47,951 nucleotides of DNA from a virus: positions 1 to 47,951 of the IMG/VR virus record IMGVR_UViG_3300033571_002253; one strand, written 5' to 3'. Each line of letters opens with the position of its first letter. Position 1 is the first letter of the stretch. Both the position numbers and the translations under genes were made by a program. Shown piece by piece: positions 7,027 to 15,391 of this stretch. The notes below the pieces were generated by a model. That model was not told where the DNA came from. It saw only the letters and a program-made list of their open reading frames with translations, and searched no databases.

Positions 7027-10000
7027 AGGCACGCGCATAACGCAACAATTTGCTTTGTGTGTCGTTTCCTGTATCCAATTTATTGATTACATTATCCAAC
7101 TTGTTTGATAACATTTCCATTAAGTTCTTATTGATATTCACTATATCGTTTTGAATTTGCTTTGTTTCTGCTGTTTTATCAGCCGAAGCCAACTGTGCTA
7201 CTACTTCTTCTGTAGACTTTTTACCTAGTTCTGCTAGTATGCTATTAGGATCTAATGGAACAACCATTTCAGTTCCGTGAAGCAACGCAGGATATCCGGT
7301 ACTAGGCCCTGATGCAAGTCCACCTGTTTTTGCCTCAATAACTTGCCCCGGTTTAAATCCTTCTACTTTTGTAATAGTAGATACTAATGCTTGTCTTTGT
7401 GCCATATTCAATGAACCAAGCACAGTAAACGGACTTGTTTGTGTTGCTTGCACTACAGCATCGATATATCTTTTTGTTGCATTTTCATTTGGTGGAGCAT
7501 ATCTAGATATTGCTTGTGCTATAGTAAGATTGGCATAACTAGGGCCAAACAGTAAATCTTCTTTTGCTCTTGCTCCCATTTCATATGTAGGGAATACTGC
7601 AAATCTGCCATCATGTCCAATAGCCCCTCTTCTTTTTGCGAAATTGCCATATTCAAGATTACCTGGATTGTTGTTTCTCCAGTTTCTTGCACCTTTTCGT
7701 GTCTGTGTTTTTCCGTCACTTGTTTGTACTACAGTATAACCAGGACCCGCGTCTACAACCTTTGTTATAACTCCGCCTTGACCTCCTGCATTTTTGCCTG
7801 TGACAGATGCCATACCTCCAATTGCAGGGGCAGTAGGTTCAGTTGTACCGCCACCAAAAACGGACATCACAGAATTACCAAGTGTAGTTAATAGTTGACC
7901 TATTGCACCGCCTACCCCAGATCTTGCCAACGGACTAGTGCCTGTTCCCCCACCGCCGGGCATAACGCCGGCTGCTCCGCTAGCTCCGCCGCCACCCGAT
8001 AGATTGATAATCATAGAATCGCCCAATTTTTCTAAGAATTTAGTATGATCACTTGTAATTTTTACTAATCTATCCATCAAATCTAATGTTTTTAGATTGG
8101 TTTTATTAATTTCCTGATTTTCAGTAGTTGAAACTTCTTGATTATTTTTTAATTGATCAACCAATAATTCTGGTTTAGTTCCTTCTTTGACGGCAGATAC
8201 TAAAGCAGTAGGTAAATTAGATGCGGCTGTTCCTGTACTGCCCGACAATGCTGATATTCCCATACCTAAACCAGTTCGTAGTGCGCCGCCTCCCGGTATC
8301 ATACCTAATCCCATACCCAAAGCATCTAGTGCAGCGCCGCCAAAATTCCCTGCTCGTAGGTTTCTTACTAGATCCATACCCGACATAACTGTACCAACAC
8401 CTGGCATCATTCTACCAAACATACCCAATGCTCTGCTTGCACCTCCCATTCTACCGGCAAATCCTGCAATAGGACCACCGGGAGGACCACCGGGAGGAGG
8501 AATATTTGGGGGTGCGCCTCCGCCTTCGCCACCACCTCCGGGAGGTATTGGTCCGCGACCTCTCAATCTACTTGCAAATCTACCTACTGCTCTAGCGCCT
8601 CTTACTGCACCCATTACACCGCCTGCTATTGCACCAAGAGTCTTAATTCCTGCTACTACAACCAATGCACCTAACACCATTGGCATAATACCAACTAATG
8701 CGTCAAATGCTTTGTATAGTTTATCCGTAGCAGTTGCTAACTGTGGCCATTTATCTAATGCACCTTGTATATTTTGTTTTAAATCTTGTTCGAATTTAAC
8801 TCTAGTTTCTATTTCTTTTTCAAGTGCGGCATTTCTTGCGTCTTCAAATCTATCGGGTGCATCTTTTGCTTCTTGAGTTTCAGTTTTGATTTTCTTTAAT
8901 ACAGTGCCTATGTCTTCGCCACTAGCCAGCATAGCGTTTAGTTTAGTCAGGCTATCACCTGTAATACCCAACATTTTAGCGACTTGTTGTGCATTTTCAA
9001 ATGACCCGGTAATAGGGTCTTTCATCTCCTGCACTCTTTGGTTTAATCTAGCCTGATATTCTCTTGCAAATTCTTCTGTATTAAAAGTACCGCTTTGAAA
9101 CTGTTTGTGGTACTTATCCATATCAATTCCCAAATTAGTAAATTGCTCTGCTAATTCCTGAGACATTTTACCGCTTTCTAAGAATGTTTGGAATGACCCA
9201 GCCACATCTGCTTTACCTATGGCTACTAATACTTCTCCCACTTGATTAAATTCTGTTTTCTGTCTTTCTACAAGTTCAAGTTGTGCTTGAATAGTTTTTC
9301 TTTCTTGTTCGTTTGTTGCTTGATTGAGTTGCGCTCTTAAATTTCGTTCCTTATTGAGCAAATCATTATTAATAACTTGTGCTTGTATTGTGTTGGCTGC
9401 TTGCTCAAGTTGTTTCTTGACAGAATCTACATTTTCACCTGTCAATCTTGATAATTCTTGCAATGTATCAACATATCTTAATGATTCTTTTCTAACCTTA
9501 CCCGAATCTATTTCTTGCTGTGTAAATGCTCTACCCGACATTCTTTGTAATGCTAAAAAGTCACCCTGGTGTTGTGTCAATTCTTCAAAACTTATGCCCA
9601 AACTTCTATATTGACTACGGACCTTTTCGCCCACATTAGTCATTTTTATGAAGTTTTCAGCACCTCTAGCAGCATCACCGCCTAAACCCTGCAGTGCTGC
9701 ACCTGCACTACGCATTGGTTTTAGTATATTGTCAAATTCTGCCATTGTTCTGCCTGATGCATTAACTAAGTCCTGCAACTTGTCGGTAGTCATAGTAGCA
9801 CTTGCGCCAATCTGACTTAATGAATCATTTGCTTTTAAACTATTGTCAATAAACTCCGCTTGTTTTTGCATATAAATTGTCATGCCCTTGACAATTCCAC
9901 CCATCACTGTGCCTAATACTCCGAAATTTTTACCTAAATCATATGCCAAATCGCCGGCCTTTCCAACTGCATTACCGTACTTGCTCATTTGACCCGAAGT

Positions 10001-10372
10001 ATTGTTAATGGTATCAAGCAATATACCAGATAAGTCTAACATATTGCTACCCAATTGCCCCATTGCATCTTTAAGGGCTTTACTTCCTTGTGCTAATTCA
10101 TGTTGTGCTTCAGTTAAAGCCTGAACAACATGAGCATTTTCTCTTGTTACTTGGGTAGATCTTTGTGTTGCAGTAGTGTTATCTGTTTCAGCCCGTTGTC
10201 TGTCTCTAAGTGTATTGATAGTTCTACGATTAGCATCTGTTGTATCATTGGTAGATCTTGCAATACGAAATAAAGAGGTATTTAAGGTGCTTAATGATTC
10301 GGTAAAATCTTTCAGTTCTTCATTTGAAAGATTTATAAATCTTAAAAATTGGTTTAGTTCTTGTTCATTCAT
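7025..10372 (-). CDS. Tape-measure-like tail protein with peptidoglycan-hydrolase-like segment
   Basis: A 1115-aa protein. Residues of about 1-540 are mostly helical with coiled-coil stretches. Residues of about 552-590 are hydrophobic (GIMPMVLGALVVVAGIKTLG), as in tape measures. Residues of about 600-645 are Gly/Pro rich (PPGGPPGGPIAGFAG). A segment of about 890-1010, with RNNNPGNLEYG, GRFAVFPTYEMGA and ISRYAPPNEN, matches a lysozyme/transglycosylase-like domain seen in many phage structural proteins. The C-terminus returns to helix. This architecture is that of a tape measure protein, which sets tail length and can help the tail pass the cell wall. T4 gp29 has 590 aa, so this one is much longer. 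An AAGG ribosome binding site supports the start at 10372. It lies divergent to a pair that look like tape-measure chaperones. Confidence 0.75.
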   Translation of the reverse strand: MNEQELNQFLRFINLSNEELKDFTESLSTLNTSLFRIARSTNDTTDANRRTINTLRDRQRAETDNTTATQRSTQVTRENAHVVQALTEAQHELAQGSKALKDAMGQLGSNMLDLSGILLDTINNTSGQMSKYGNAVGKAGDLAYDLGKNFGVLGTVMGGIVKGMTIYMQKQAEFIDNSLKANDSLSQIGASATMTTDKLQDLVNASGRTMAEFDNILKPMRSAGAALQGLGGDAARGAENFIKMTNVGEKVRSQYRSLGISFEELTQHQGDFLALQRMSGRAFTQQEIDSGKVRKESLRYVDTLQELSRLTGENVDSVKKQLEQAANTIQAQVINNDLLNKERNLRAQLNQATNEQERKTIQAQLELVERQKTEFNQVGEVLVAIGKADVAGSFQTFLESGKMSQELAEQFTNLGIDMDKYHKQFQSGTFNTEEFAREYQARLNQRVQEMKDPITGSFENAQQVAKMLGITGDSLTKLNAMLASGEDIGTVLKKIKTETQEAKDAPDRFEDARNAALEKEIETRVKFEQDLKQNIQGALDKWPQLATATDKLYKAFDALVGIMPMVLGALVVVAGIKTLGAIAGGVMGAVRGARAVGRFASRLRGRGPIPPGGGGEGGGAPPNIPPPGGPPGGPIAGFAGRMGGASRALGMFGRMMPGVGTVMSGMDLVRNLRAGNFGGAALDALGMGLGMIPGGGALRTGLGMGISALSGSTGTAASNLPTALVSAVKEGTKPELLVDQLKNNQEVSTTENQEINKTNLKTLDLMDRLVKITSDHTKFLEKLGDSMIINLSGGGGASGAAGVMPGGGGTGTSPLARSGVGGAIGQLLTTLGNSVMSVFGGGTTEPTAPAIGGMASVTGKNAGGQGGVITKVVDAGPGYTVVQTSDGKTQTRKGARNWRNNNPGNLEYGNFAKRRGAIGHDGRFAVFPTYEMGARAKEDLLFGPSYANLTIAQAISRYAPPNENATKRYIDAVVQATQTSPFTVLGSLNMAQRQALVSTITKVEGFKPGQVIEAKTGGLASGPSTGYPALLHGTEMVVPLDPNSILAELGKKSTEEVVAQLASADKTAETKQIQNDIVNINKNLMEMLSNKLDNVINKLDTGNDTQSKLLRYARA

Positions 10373-10410
10373 CTTTTAACCTTAATTTTTGTAACTCATG
10401 GTTTTTGACC

Positions 10411-10418
10411 GATAAATA
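10411..10418 (+). promoter_or_regulatory. Candidate late promoter GATAAATA for the gp26-like gene
   Basis: GATAAATA sits 50 bases before the ATG at 10469; the leader contains an AGAGGA ribosome binding site. A weaker minus-strand box, ACTAAATA at 10426-10433, could serve the divergent tape-measure-like gene. Confidence 0.62.
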
Positions 10419-10468
10419 TATCTTGTATTTAGTACCAAAAAATAAGAGCCAACAAAGAGGATAATATA

Positions 10469-11293
10469 ATGGACAATAACCCACTAAAGCAGTATTTTCG
10501 TAGACCGGCAGTTTATATAAGATTACCTAGCAAAGGTCTTGATTACCCTGAAGGCTCATTAGAAATGCCAGAAAACGGAGAACTACCTGTTTATCCTATG
10601 ACCGCTATAGATGAAATAACAAGCAGAACACCAGATGGTTTATATAATGGAGCAGCCGTTGTAGAAATTATCAAAAGTTGCATACCTAATATAAAAAACC
10701 CATGGCACATCAGTGCTTTAGACTTAGATACTGTGTTGTTGTCTATTAGAGCAGCATCAGGTGATGGAAAACTTGATGTTCAAACTACTTGCGAAAAATG
10801 TGAAAATCAAGATGAGTACAAAATAGATATACCTGCATTGCTTGCAAATTTGTCTAGCGGCAATTATAACGAAGAATTGGCACTAAATGACTTGTTGATA
10901 AAGTTTAAACCAATCAAGTTTTTAGAAATCAACCAAGCAGCATTAACACAATTTGAAGTAAGTAAGTCAGTTGCTAAAATCTCAGAAGCATCATCTAAAG
11001 AAGAGATAATGAAAGTCAGTCAAGATGCGTTAAAAGCAATCACTGAACTTACAATGCAAATAGTAGCAAAAGGCATAGAATACATCAAAACACCTACGCA
11101 TGTAGTAACAAATTCAGAATACATTCTAGACTTTTTGTCGAACTGTGATAAAAATACATATATTGCTATCAGAGATTATAGTACCGACTTAAAGGCAAAA
11201 TCTGAAATAAAGCCAATGCAAATCACTTGCACTAATTGCAATCATCAATTCGAACAAAAACTTACATTGAACCCTAGCGATTTTTTCGGTTAA
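10469..11293 (+). CDS. 26: gp26-like baseplate/tail-assembly protein with paired zinc-finger cysteines
   Basis: A 274-aa protein of the T4 gp26 baseplate family (T4 gp26 is 208 aa). Recognisable features are YFRRPAVYIRLPSKG at the N-terminus, YPMTAIDEI near residue 42 and SALDLDTVLLSIRAA near residue 82. Cys108-x2-Cys111 (CEKC) and Cys254-x2-Cys257 (CTNC) could form one four-Cys zinc site joining the two ends. The gene begins after a good ribosome binding site (AGAGGA). Its last codons are GAT TTT TTC GGT TAA, which hold a T TTT TTC slippery heptamer, and the following gene begins in the -1 frame at the stop. A -1 shift would give a fusion of about 349 aa, as in G/GT tail-assembly chaperones. 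Location next to the divergent tape measure fits such a role. Confidence 0.8.
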   Translation: MDNNPLKQYFRRPAVYIRLPSKGLDYPEGSLEMPENGELPVYPMTAIDEITSRTPDGLYNGAAVVEIIKSCIPNIKNPWHISALDLDTVLLSIRAASGDGKLDVQTTCEKCENQDEYKIDIPALLANLSSGNYNEELALNDLLIKFKPIKFLEINQAALTQFEVSKSVAKISEASSKEEIMKVSQDALKAITELTMQIVAKGIEYIKTPTHVVTNSEYILDFLSNCDKNTYIAIRDYSTDLKAKSEIKPMQITCTNCNHQFEQKLTLNPSDFFG

Positions 11294-11308
11294 TGCTTCT
11301 TGCGTTAA
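11281..11308 (+). promoter_or_regulatory. Candidate -1 programmed ribosomal frameshift site
   Basis: T TTT TTC occupies 11281-11287, with the zero frame reading GAT TTT TTC GGT TAA. The -1 frame then reads CGG TTA ATG and runs straight into the small ORF at 11293 with no stop. A seven-pair stem (11290-11296 with 11302-11308, one T-G pair, five-base loop) begins a few bases downstream and might stimulate the shift. The heptamer fits the X XXY YYZ rule exactly. Confidence 0.6.
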
Positions 11309-11517
11309 AACCAGAAAAAATCAAGAAGCTATTAGATACATACGACAAAGAAGTTATAGAAATAAAGGCATCGTGCCTTAGGTTAGCCTGGTATATGAGA
11401 GGTAGTGTCTCATATACCGATGTTCTGAATATGAGTTCCATGGAAAGAGAAGAAATAAACAAGATAGTAGAAAAGAATCTAGAGACTACAAAAAGTTCGG
11501 GTATTCCTTTCGTTTAA
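11293..11517 (+). CDS. Small tail-assembly protein, positional counterpart of gp51
   Basis: A 74-aa protein starting MLLALKPEKIKKLLDTYDKE and ending with KNLETTKSSGIPFV. It is mostly helical. Its ATG overlaps the stop of the gp26-like gene (TAATG), in the -1 frame. In T4, gene 51 adjoins gene 26, but T4 gp51 is 249 aa and I see no clear sequence match. Two modes of expression are possible: re-initiation at the TAATG overlap, or -1 frameshifting at 11281-11287, which would make this segment the C-terminal extension of a chaperone fusion. Both could operate. The gene is real by context, spacing and composition; its function is inferred. Confidence 0.75.
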   Translation: MLLALKPEKIKKLLDTYDKEVIEIKASCLRLAWYMRGSVSYTDVLNMSSMEREEINKIVEKNLETTKSSGIPFV

Positions 11518-11523
11518 TTGTCA

Positions 11524-11972
11524 GTTGGCCAGGGGCCAACTCTGTACTCGCTATCGCTCGTCCAGTAGTTTTATTTAAAATTTACGGTCTTATAGATTTA
11601 ATGGGCTTGTTTTAATGATAATCTTTTCGAAACACTTGCCGCTCTGAAGCCATGGTAGTGCTATTCAGCACTACCACAGTTTGGACTTGCCTGCCCGTCA
11701 TCCGTGACGCTTCTTCCCGTATAGTCGCCTACTATTGACACTATACGCCACCGGTTGCCCTGTAAAGTTTATGGACTGTAGTATGGGGATAATATCCCAG
11801 CAACGCATGTTACATATCCGCAAAGCGTAATAAGATATGTACTCATTGAGGGTTCGCACAAACGAGAGCCCTCTCGGTGTTCGATACACATATTTCTATA
11901 TGCATCCAATACTCCAGATCTGCAGGCGACTGTCTACACAGGCTTGCTCAAGGAGGATAGGACTTTCCTATC
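11524..11972. ncRNA. Hairpin-dense gene-free interval, candidate structured RNA
   Basis: The interval 11518-11985 between two convergent genes has no convincing ORF on either strand and looks richer in G+C than its neighbours. It holds at least nine simple stems: 11524-11540 (7 bp), 11653-11676 (10 bp, perfect), 11696-11709 (5 bp), 11718-11747 (8 bp), 11786-11798 (5 bp, nested within GTTGC 11754-11758 / GCAAC 11800-11804), 11812-11840 (7 bp enclosing CGC-AAA-GCG), 11848-11873 (5 + 4 bp), 11889-11902 (5 bp) and 11956-11972 (7 bp). Only one or two would be needed as terminators, and none has a clear T tract. I could not match it to tRNA, tmRNA, RNase P or a group I/II intron core. Strand is undetermined, because the stems work on both. 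Confidence 0.5.
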
Positions 11973-11985
11973 AGACGAATTGTTA

Positions 11986-12537
11986 TTACCCTAAAGTGTT
12001 TAATTCTATTTTATTTGACTTGGTGTCTGTATTACTGCAATATGCTTTAAGAAGGTCTTTGTTTAATTTAAAAAAATGTTCCCATTCAATTATAATCCAG
12101 TCTTTGTATTTTGCACTAGTATAATATAAAAATCTATCTGTTATCCATGTAAGATTTGTTGGCACACAGACAAAACGGCCTTTTCTATTAAACTTCATGA
12201 AAAGAATATTTAAGTCGTTTTCTTCTGCAACAGCCATCATTTGGTCAAGCCATGCATCTAATGTTTTACAGTCTCCTGTCAATACTTGATGAAATGGAAA
12301 ATCGGAATAACTCTTACACTCAGCATTCATTTTGCTAAAACTTTGTCCGGGCACGATATCACCTTTGAAACTGCGTATCTGCCCTTCATGTAAAATTTGA
12401 GTTCGCTGCTGGTTCTTGCCGCCCACATACGCACCAGAGCCCGGAGCACGAATAAAACTTTCACCATAGAGTTTACTAAGGTATATGGCTACTTCGCGCT
12501 CAAAACTATTTCCCTTTTGTTTTTGTGGATTAGGCAT
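11986..12537 (-). CDS. Holliday-junction-resolvase-like PD-(D/E)XK nuclease
   Basis: A 183-aa protein. The N-terminus KGNSFEREVAIYLSKLYG, followed by RAPGSGAYVGGKN, is typical of archaeal-type resolvase or related phage endonucleases. Probable active-site residues are Glu13 or Glu15, Asp60 in FKGDIV, and Glu73 and Lys75 in AECKSY, the PD-(D/E)XK pattern. Such enzymes cut branched DNA to clear replication and packaging substrates; T4 uses the unrelated gp49 for this. It is followed on the same strand, upstream in transcription, by gp46, gp47 and gp55, so a shared role in recombination and replication is likely. Box GATAAATT lies five bases before the ATG, although AGAG in that spacer could also act as a weak ribosome binding site. 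Confidence 0.78.
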   Translation of the reverse strand: MPNPQKQKGNSFEREVAIYLSKLYGESFIRAPGSGAYVGGKNQQRTQILHEGQIRSFKGDIVPGQSFSKMNAECKSYSDFPFHQVLTGDCKTLDAWLDQMMAVAEENDLNILFMKFNRKGRFVCVPTNLTWITDRFLYYTSAKYKDWIIIEWEHFFKLNKDLLKAYCSNTDTKSNKIELNTLG

Positions 12538-12542
12538 ACTCT

Positions 12543-12550
12543 AATTTATC
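12543..12550 (-). promoter_or_regulatory. Weak late-promoter-like box GATAAATT before the nuclease gene
   Basis: The minus strand reads GATAAATT, with mismatches at the first and last positions of the T4 box. Its five-base spacing to the ATG at 12537 equals that of the boxes at 848, 5203, 7019 and 24268. It may be chance in AT-rich sequence. Confidence 0.3.
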
Positions 12551-12571
12551 TCTTTTAGCTGTTGTTTAAAA

Positions 12572-14335
12572 TTAATTCAAGTCTCTGGCTGTGTTGTATG
12601 TAGTAAACCCATTTTCTTTTATAACCTTAAGAACACTAGGCACACGACCCGCAAGTTCTTCTCTGTGACTCACTAACCAAACACTCTTGTTGCGATTACG
12701 GCTCATATCTTTCAATATCGCTATACTATTTTCAACACCCATAGTATCTAAACCGCTATCGATAAGTTCGTCAATAAACAATGTGTTGATTGGTGTATAT
12801 AGACTTTCCCATACATCACGGAAAGCAAAACTCAGACCCAATATCAAACGGTTTCGTTCACCACGACTTAAATTATCAAAGTCGAGTTCACGGCCTAGTT
12901 CAGTTATCTCAACCGATAAGTCGTTCAGGAAAACAACCTGGTGAGGAAGACCTATCTTATCCAAGTAGTGTGTGAGCCTTGCGTTGAGATAACTGAGATT
13001 TTGGTCAATAATTTTCTTTCGTACAAAACTGTCTTTGTTTGTTAATAAATCAAGCAAAAACTTCTGATGTTCTGCAACTCTCGTATATTCGTTTATTTTG
13101 TCAAAACTTACGATTTGTAATGCTTGATTTTCCATATCTGTGATTTGGTCAGTATATGGGTTTAAATCTTTTTCTTTTTCAGCAATTTTTTCTACCAAAG
13201 TACTTACCAAACTACGGTGCTGAAATGCTTCTTGTTCAGTGTCATAAAACAACTTTGGTTGCTTGCCTATAGGACCTAACTCAGTTTTGGCTTGATGATA
13301 AGTTGCCAGACTAATATTGAGTGTCTCAATGTTTTTTGTTGTTTCTTTAACAAACTTTTCTCTTTCTTTTAACAAAGAAACATGTTGATGGTCATGAATT
13401 TCTTGACCGCAGGTATGACACTTATGTTCCTGCAATGTAGACAACTCTACCTTTGCTTTTTTCAATGCCTTTTCTTCACGCTCTACATCTGCTTCGTCTC
13501 TGGCAATAGCCTTGTCAATGTCTGCGATATCTTTTTTCTTTTGATTATATAGAGCCAAATCCTTATGACCTTGAAGTTCGGCTTCTATGTCCAATTTTTG
13601 TAAATCTTCAAGGTCATTTTTTAACTTAGTTAAATCTTCATTGTATTTGGCATCCCAAATCTTTGCTCTACGCTTTAAACTATCAATCTGCTCTTGAATT
13701 CTTTTATTAGCCTCTTCAATAGCCTTGTTTTTGTATTCTTCTTCTGTTATTTTGTCCTTAGTAATTTTTATTTGCTCTTTTAATGATTCTGCTTTTTCAC
13801 TAAGCAATGTAATACCAAGCAACTGTTCTATAACATTACGCTGGTCGTTGGCCTTCATAGCCAAAAACGGCTCACTATATGTGTTCAATGCAACAATATG
13901 TTTAAACATGTCAGATGTCATGTTTATTGATTTTTCGATATGAATCTGTGTCTCTTTGTTTTCACCCTGAGCATCATTTACATGTTCAGTTTCTTGATTA
14001 TTGACATAGAATTTTAAAATATTTGGCTTTCGACCCCTTTCAATTTTATAGTCAACACCATTTACACTAAAATCTAGCGTAACCATCATGCCCTTACCGT
14101 TAGTGCGGTTGATTAAATTATCTTTACGAATGCTGTTGATTGGAGTTCCAAACAACACATAACTCAATCCCTGAATTAATGTAGTCTTACCAGTACCATT
14201 TCGTGCACCGTCACCACCTAAGTCAAGATTTTCACCTAGTATAAGTGTTAGTTCTTTACTGTCAAAATCTACTGCTTGTGTGACTTGACCTATGCTTAGG
14301 AAGTTACGCAATGTTATGTTCTTCAATATAATCAT
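12572..14335 (-). CDS. 46: Recombination endonuclease large subunit, gp46 (Rad50-like)
   Basis: A 587-aa SMC/Rad50-type ATPase, close to T4 gp46 (560 aa). The Walker A motif is GARNGTGKTT at residues 43-52. Long coiled-coil arms flank a zinc hook, Cys306-x2-Cys309 (CHTC). The ABC signature LSRGERNR lies near residue 489 and Walker B TLFIDELIDSGLD near residue 517. With gp47 it resects DNA ends to make 3' single strands for recombination-dependent replication. Its ATG overlaps the gp47 stop (ATGA), so translation of the two is probably coupled and stoichiometric. Confidence 0.95.
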   Translation of the reverse strand: MIILKNITLRNFLSIGQVTQAVDFDSKELTLILGENLDLGGDGARNGTGKTTLIQGLSYVLFGTPINSIRKDNLINRTNGKGMMVTLDFSVNGVDYKIERGRKPNILKFYVNNQETEHVNDAQGENKETQIHIEKSINMTSDMFKHIVALNTYSEPFLAMKANDQRNVIEQLLGITLLSEKAESLKEQIKITKDKITEEEYKNKAIEEANKRIQEQIDSLKRRAKIWDAKYNEDLTKLKNDLEDLQKLDIEAELQGHKDLALYNQKKKDIADIDKAIARDEADVEREEKALKKAKVELSTLQEHKCHTCGQEIHDHQHVSLLKEREKFVKETTKNIETLNISLATYHQAKTELGPIGKQPKLFYDTEQEAFQHRSLVSTLVEKIAEKEKDLNPYTDQITDMENQALQIVSFDKINEYTRVAEHQKFLLDLLTNKDSFVRKKIIDQNLSYLNARLTHYLDKIGLPHQVVFLNDLSVEITELGRELDFDNLSRGERNRLILGLSFAFRDVWESLYTPINTLFIDELIDSGLDTMGVENSIAILKDMSRNRNKSVWLVSHREELAGRVPSVLKVIKENGFTTYNTARDLN

Positions 14336-15348
14336 AGTTTTCTATAAGTCTCTAGTAGTAATTTATTATCGTAAAACTGACTTTCAATTTTTGTTATTTG
14401 GTCCGTTATTATTTGGTCAACGCTCTCAAACTTCAACTCGCCGGGAGCAAGATCGATTGCATGTTGATCTAACTTCATAGGTATCAATGCCATTTCTCGT
14501 AATTGATGTTTTGGAACCAGTGTTTCTTTTATGAAATTTGCCTCTTCATAACTGATATCAATGTCTAAATGAACACGAACACTACTACGGGGCAACAACA
14601 TTCCATCTGGGTTTTCAAGAATGTCACTTAATTTGTATACACGAAATACAGGTTGTTTAGGCCATGATATGAACAATGGATCTTCTCCCCACTCTAATAT
14701 CATCATGCCTCTAGCATCATCACCCGCATCTGCATAATTGTGCGGGAAGCAATTTCCCATATACCAAATGTTTTTTCGTGCTTGTCTTTTATGAAAGTGT
14801 CCTGAAAAAACTTTTTCAAAACCACTCAAATGCTCGTCGTTGATTTCACCTAAATCAGGCATTTCAACCATAGCGTTCATGAAGAATCTGGGTAACTCAA
14901 GATGGCTGAACAAATACTTGCCTTTCATCTTTGATAACTTTTTGTAATCTTCACCCACTAACCACGGCGAGATAACGACATCGCCCTCAGTGAAAAAGTC
15001 ATTGACTATATGTACATTTGGTAAATGCTTCGCCCACTCAACACTGTGTATATCACGACGATCACGATAATAAAGGTCATGATTGCCTGGAATGAAATAA
15101 ACTCTATCAAAAGCATCGTTTAGTTTTTCTAATGCTCGTAGACCAAACTGCATAGTCTGAATATTGATACTTGCTCTATGGTGATTGTAATCGCCCAAGA
15201 AAAAACAAGTTTCACAGTTTTCTTTTTTAGCAGTAGCAATGAACCAGTCGACAAAATCTGAACAATCTTGATTGTGTTCTATGCTGTTGCTCTTTAAACC
15301 AAAGTGTATGTCTGTTAGGCACGCTGCCTTCTTGAATAAGTTAGTCAT
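14332..15348 (-). CDS. 47: Recombination endonuclease nuclease subunit, gp47 (Mre11-like)
   Basis: A 338-aa metallophosphoesterase, the same size as T4 gp47 (339 aa). Mre11 motifs appear in order: LTDIHFG (Asp13, His15), FLGDYNHH (Asp53), IPGNHD (Asn89, His90), and GHFHKRQ in the second half. It supplies the nuclease active site of the gp46/gp47 complex. The 3' end overlaps the gp46 start by four bases. No good ribosome binding site or late box is seen at its start, which fits earlier-class expression, though the promoter was not identified. Confidence 0.95.
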   Translation of the reverse strand: MTNLFKKAACLTDIHFGLKSNSIEHNQDCSDFVDWFIATAKKENCETCFFLGDYNHHRASINIQTMQFGLRALEKLNDAFDRVYFIPGNHDLYYRDRRDIHSVEWAKHLPNVHIVNDFFTEGDVVISPWLVGEDYKKLSKMKGKYLFSHLELPRFFMNAMVEMPDLGEINDEHLSGFEKVFSGHFHKRQARKNIWYMGNCFPHNYADAGDDARGMMILEWGEDPLFISWPKQPVFRVYKLSDILENPDGMLLPRSSVRVHLDIDISYEEANFIKETLVPKHQLREMALIPMKLDQHAIDLAPGELKFESVDQIITDQITKIESQFYDNKLLLETYRKL

Positions 15349-15391
15349 TTGTATATTTTACACAATTTATTTTATCATTCAAATATAACGG

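Noticed and set aside
8187-8876. Plus-strand 229-aa Pro/Ala/Ile-rich ORF
   Set aside because: It lies opposite the Gly/Pro-rich and hydrophobic part of the tape-measure-like gene, and its composition is explained by that.
11524-11540. GTTGGCC / GGCCAAC hairpin as terminator of the gp26-like operon
   Set aside because: The stem is good but no T tract follows on either strand, so it was kept only as part of the structured interval.
11831-11845. AAGATATGTACTC resembling a group I intron core element
   Set aside because: No partner element or P3/P7 pairing could be found, and neither neighbouring gene appears interrupted.
11698-11889. Short minus-strand ORF within the hairpin-dense interval, and a plus-strand one from 11837
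   Set aside because: No ribosome binding site, no recognisable motif, odd Cys/Arg-rich composition, and the second runs into the 3' end of the nuclease gene.
11876-11890. TTCGATA resembling a tRNA T-loop
   Set aside because: Only three pairs flank it and no acceptor, anticodon or D arm could be placed around it on either strand.
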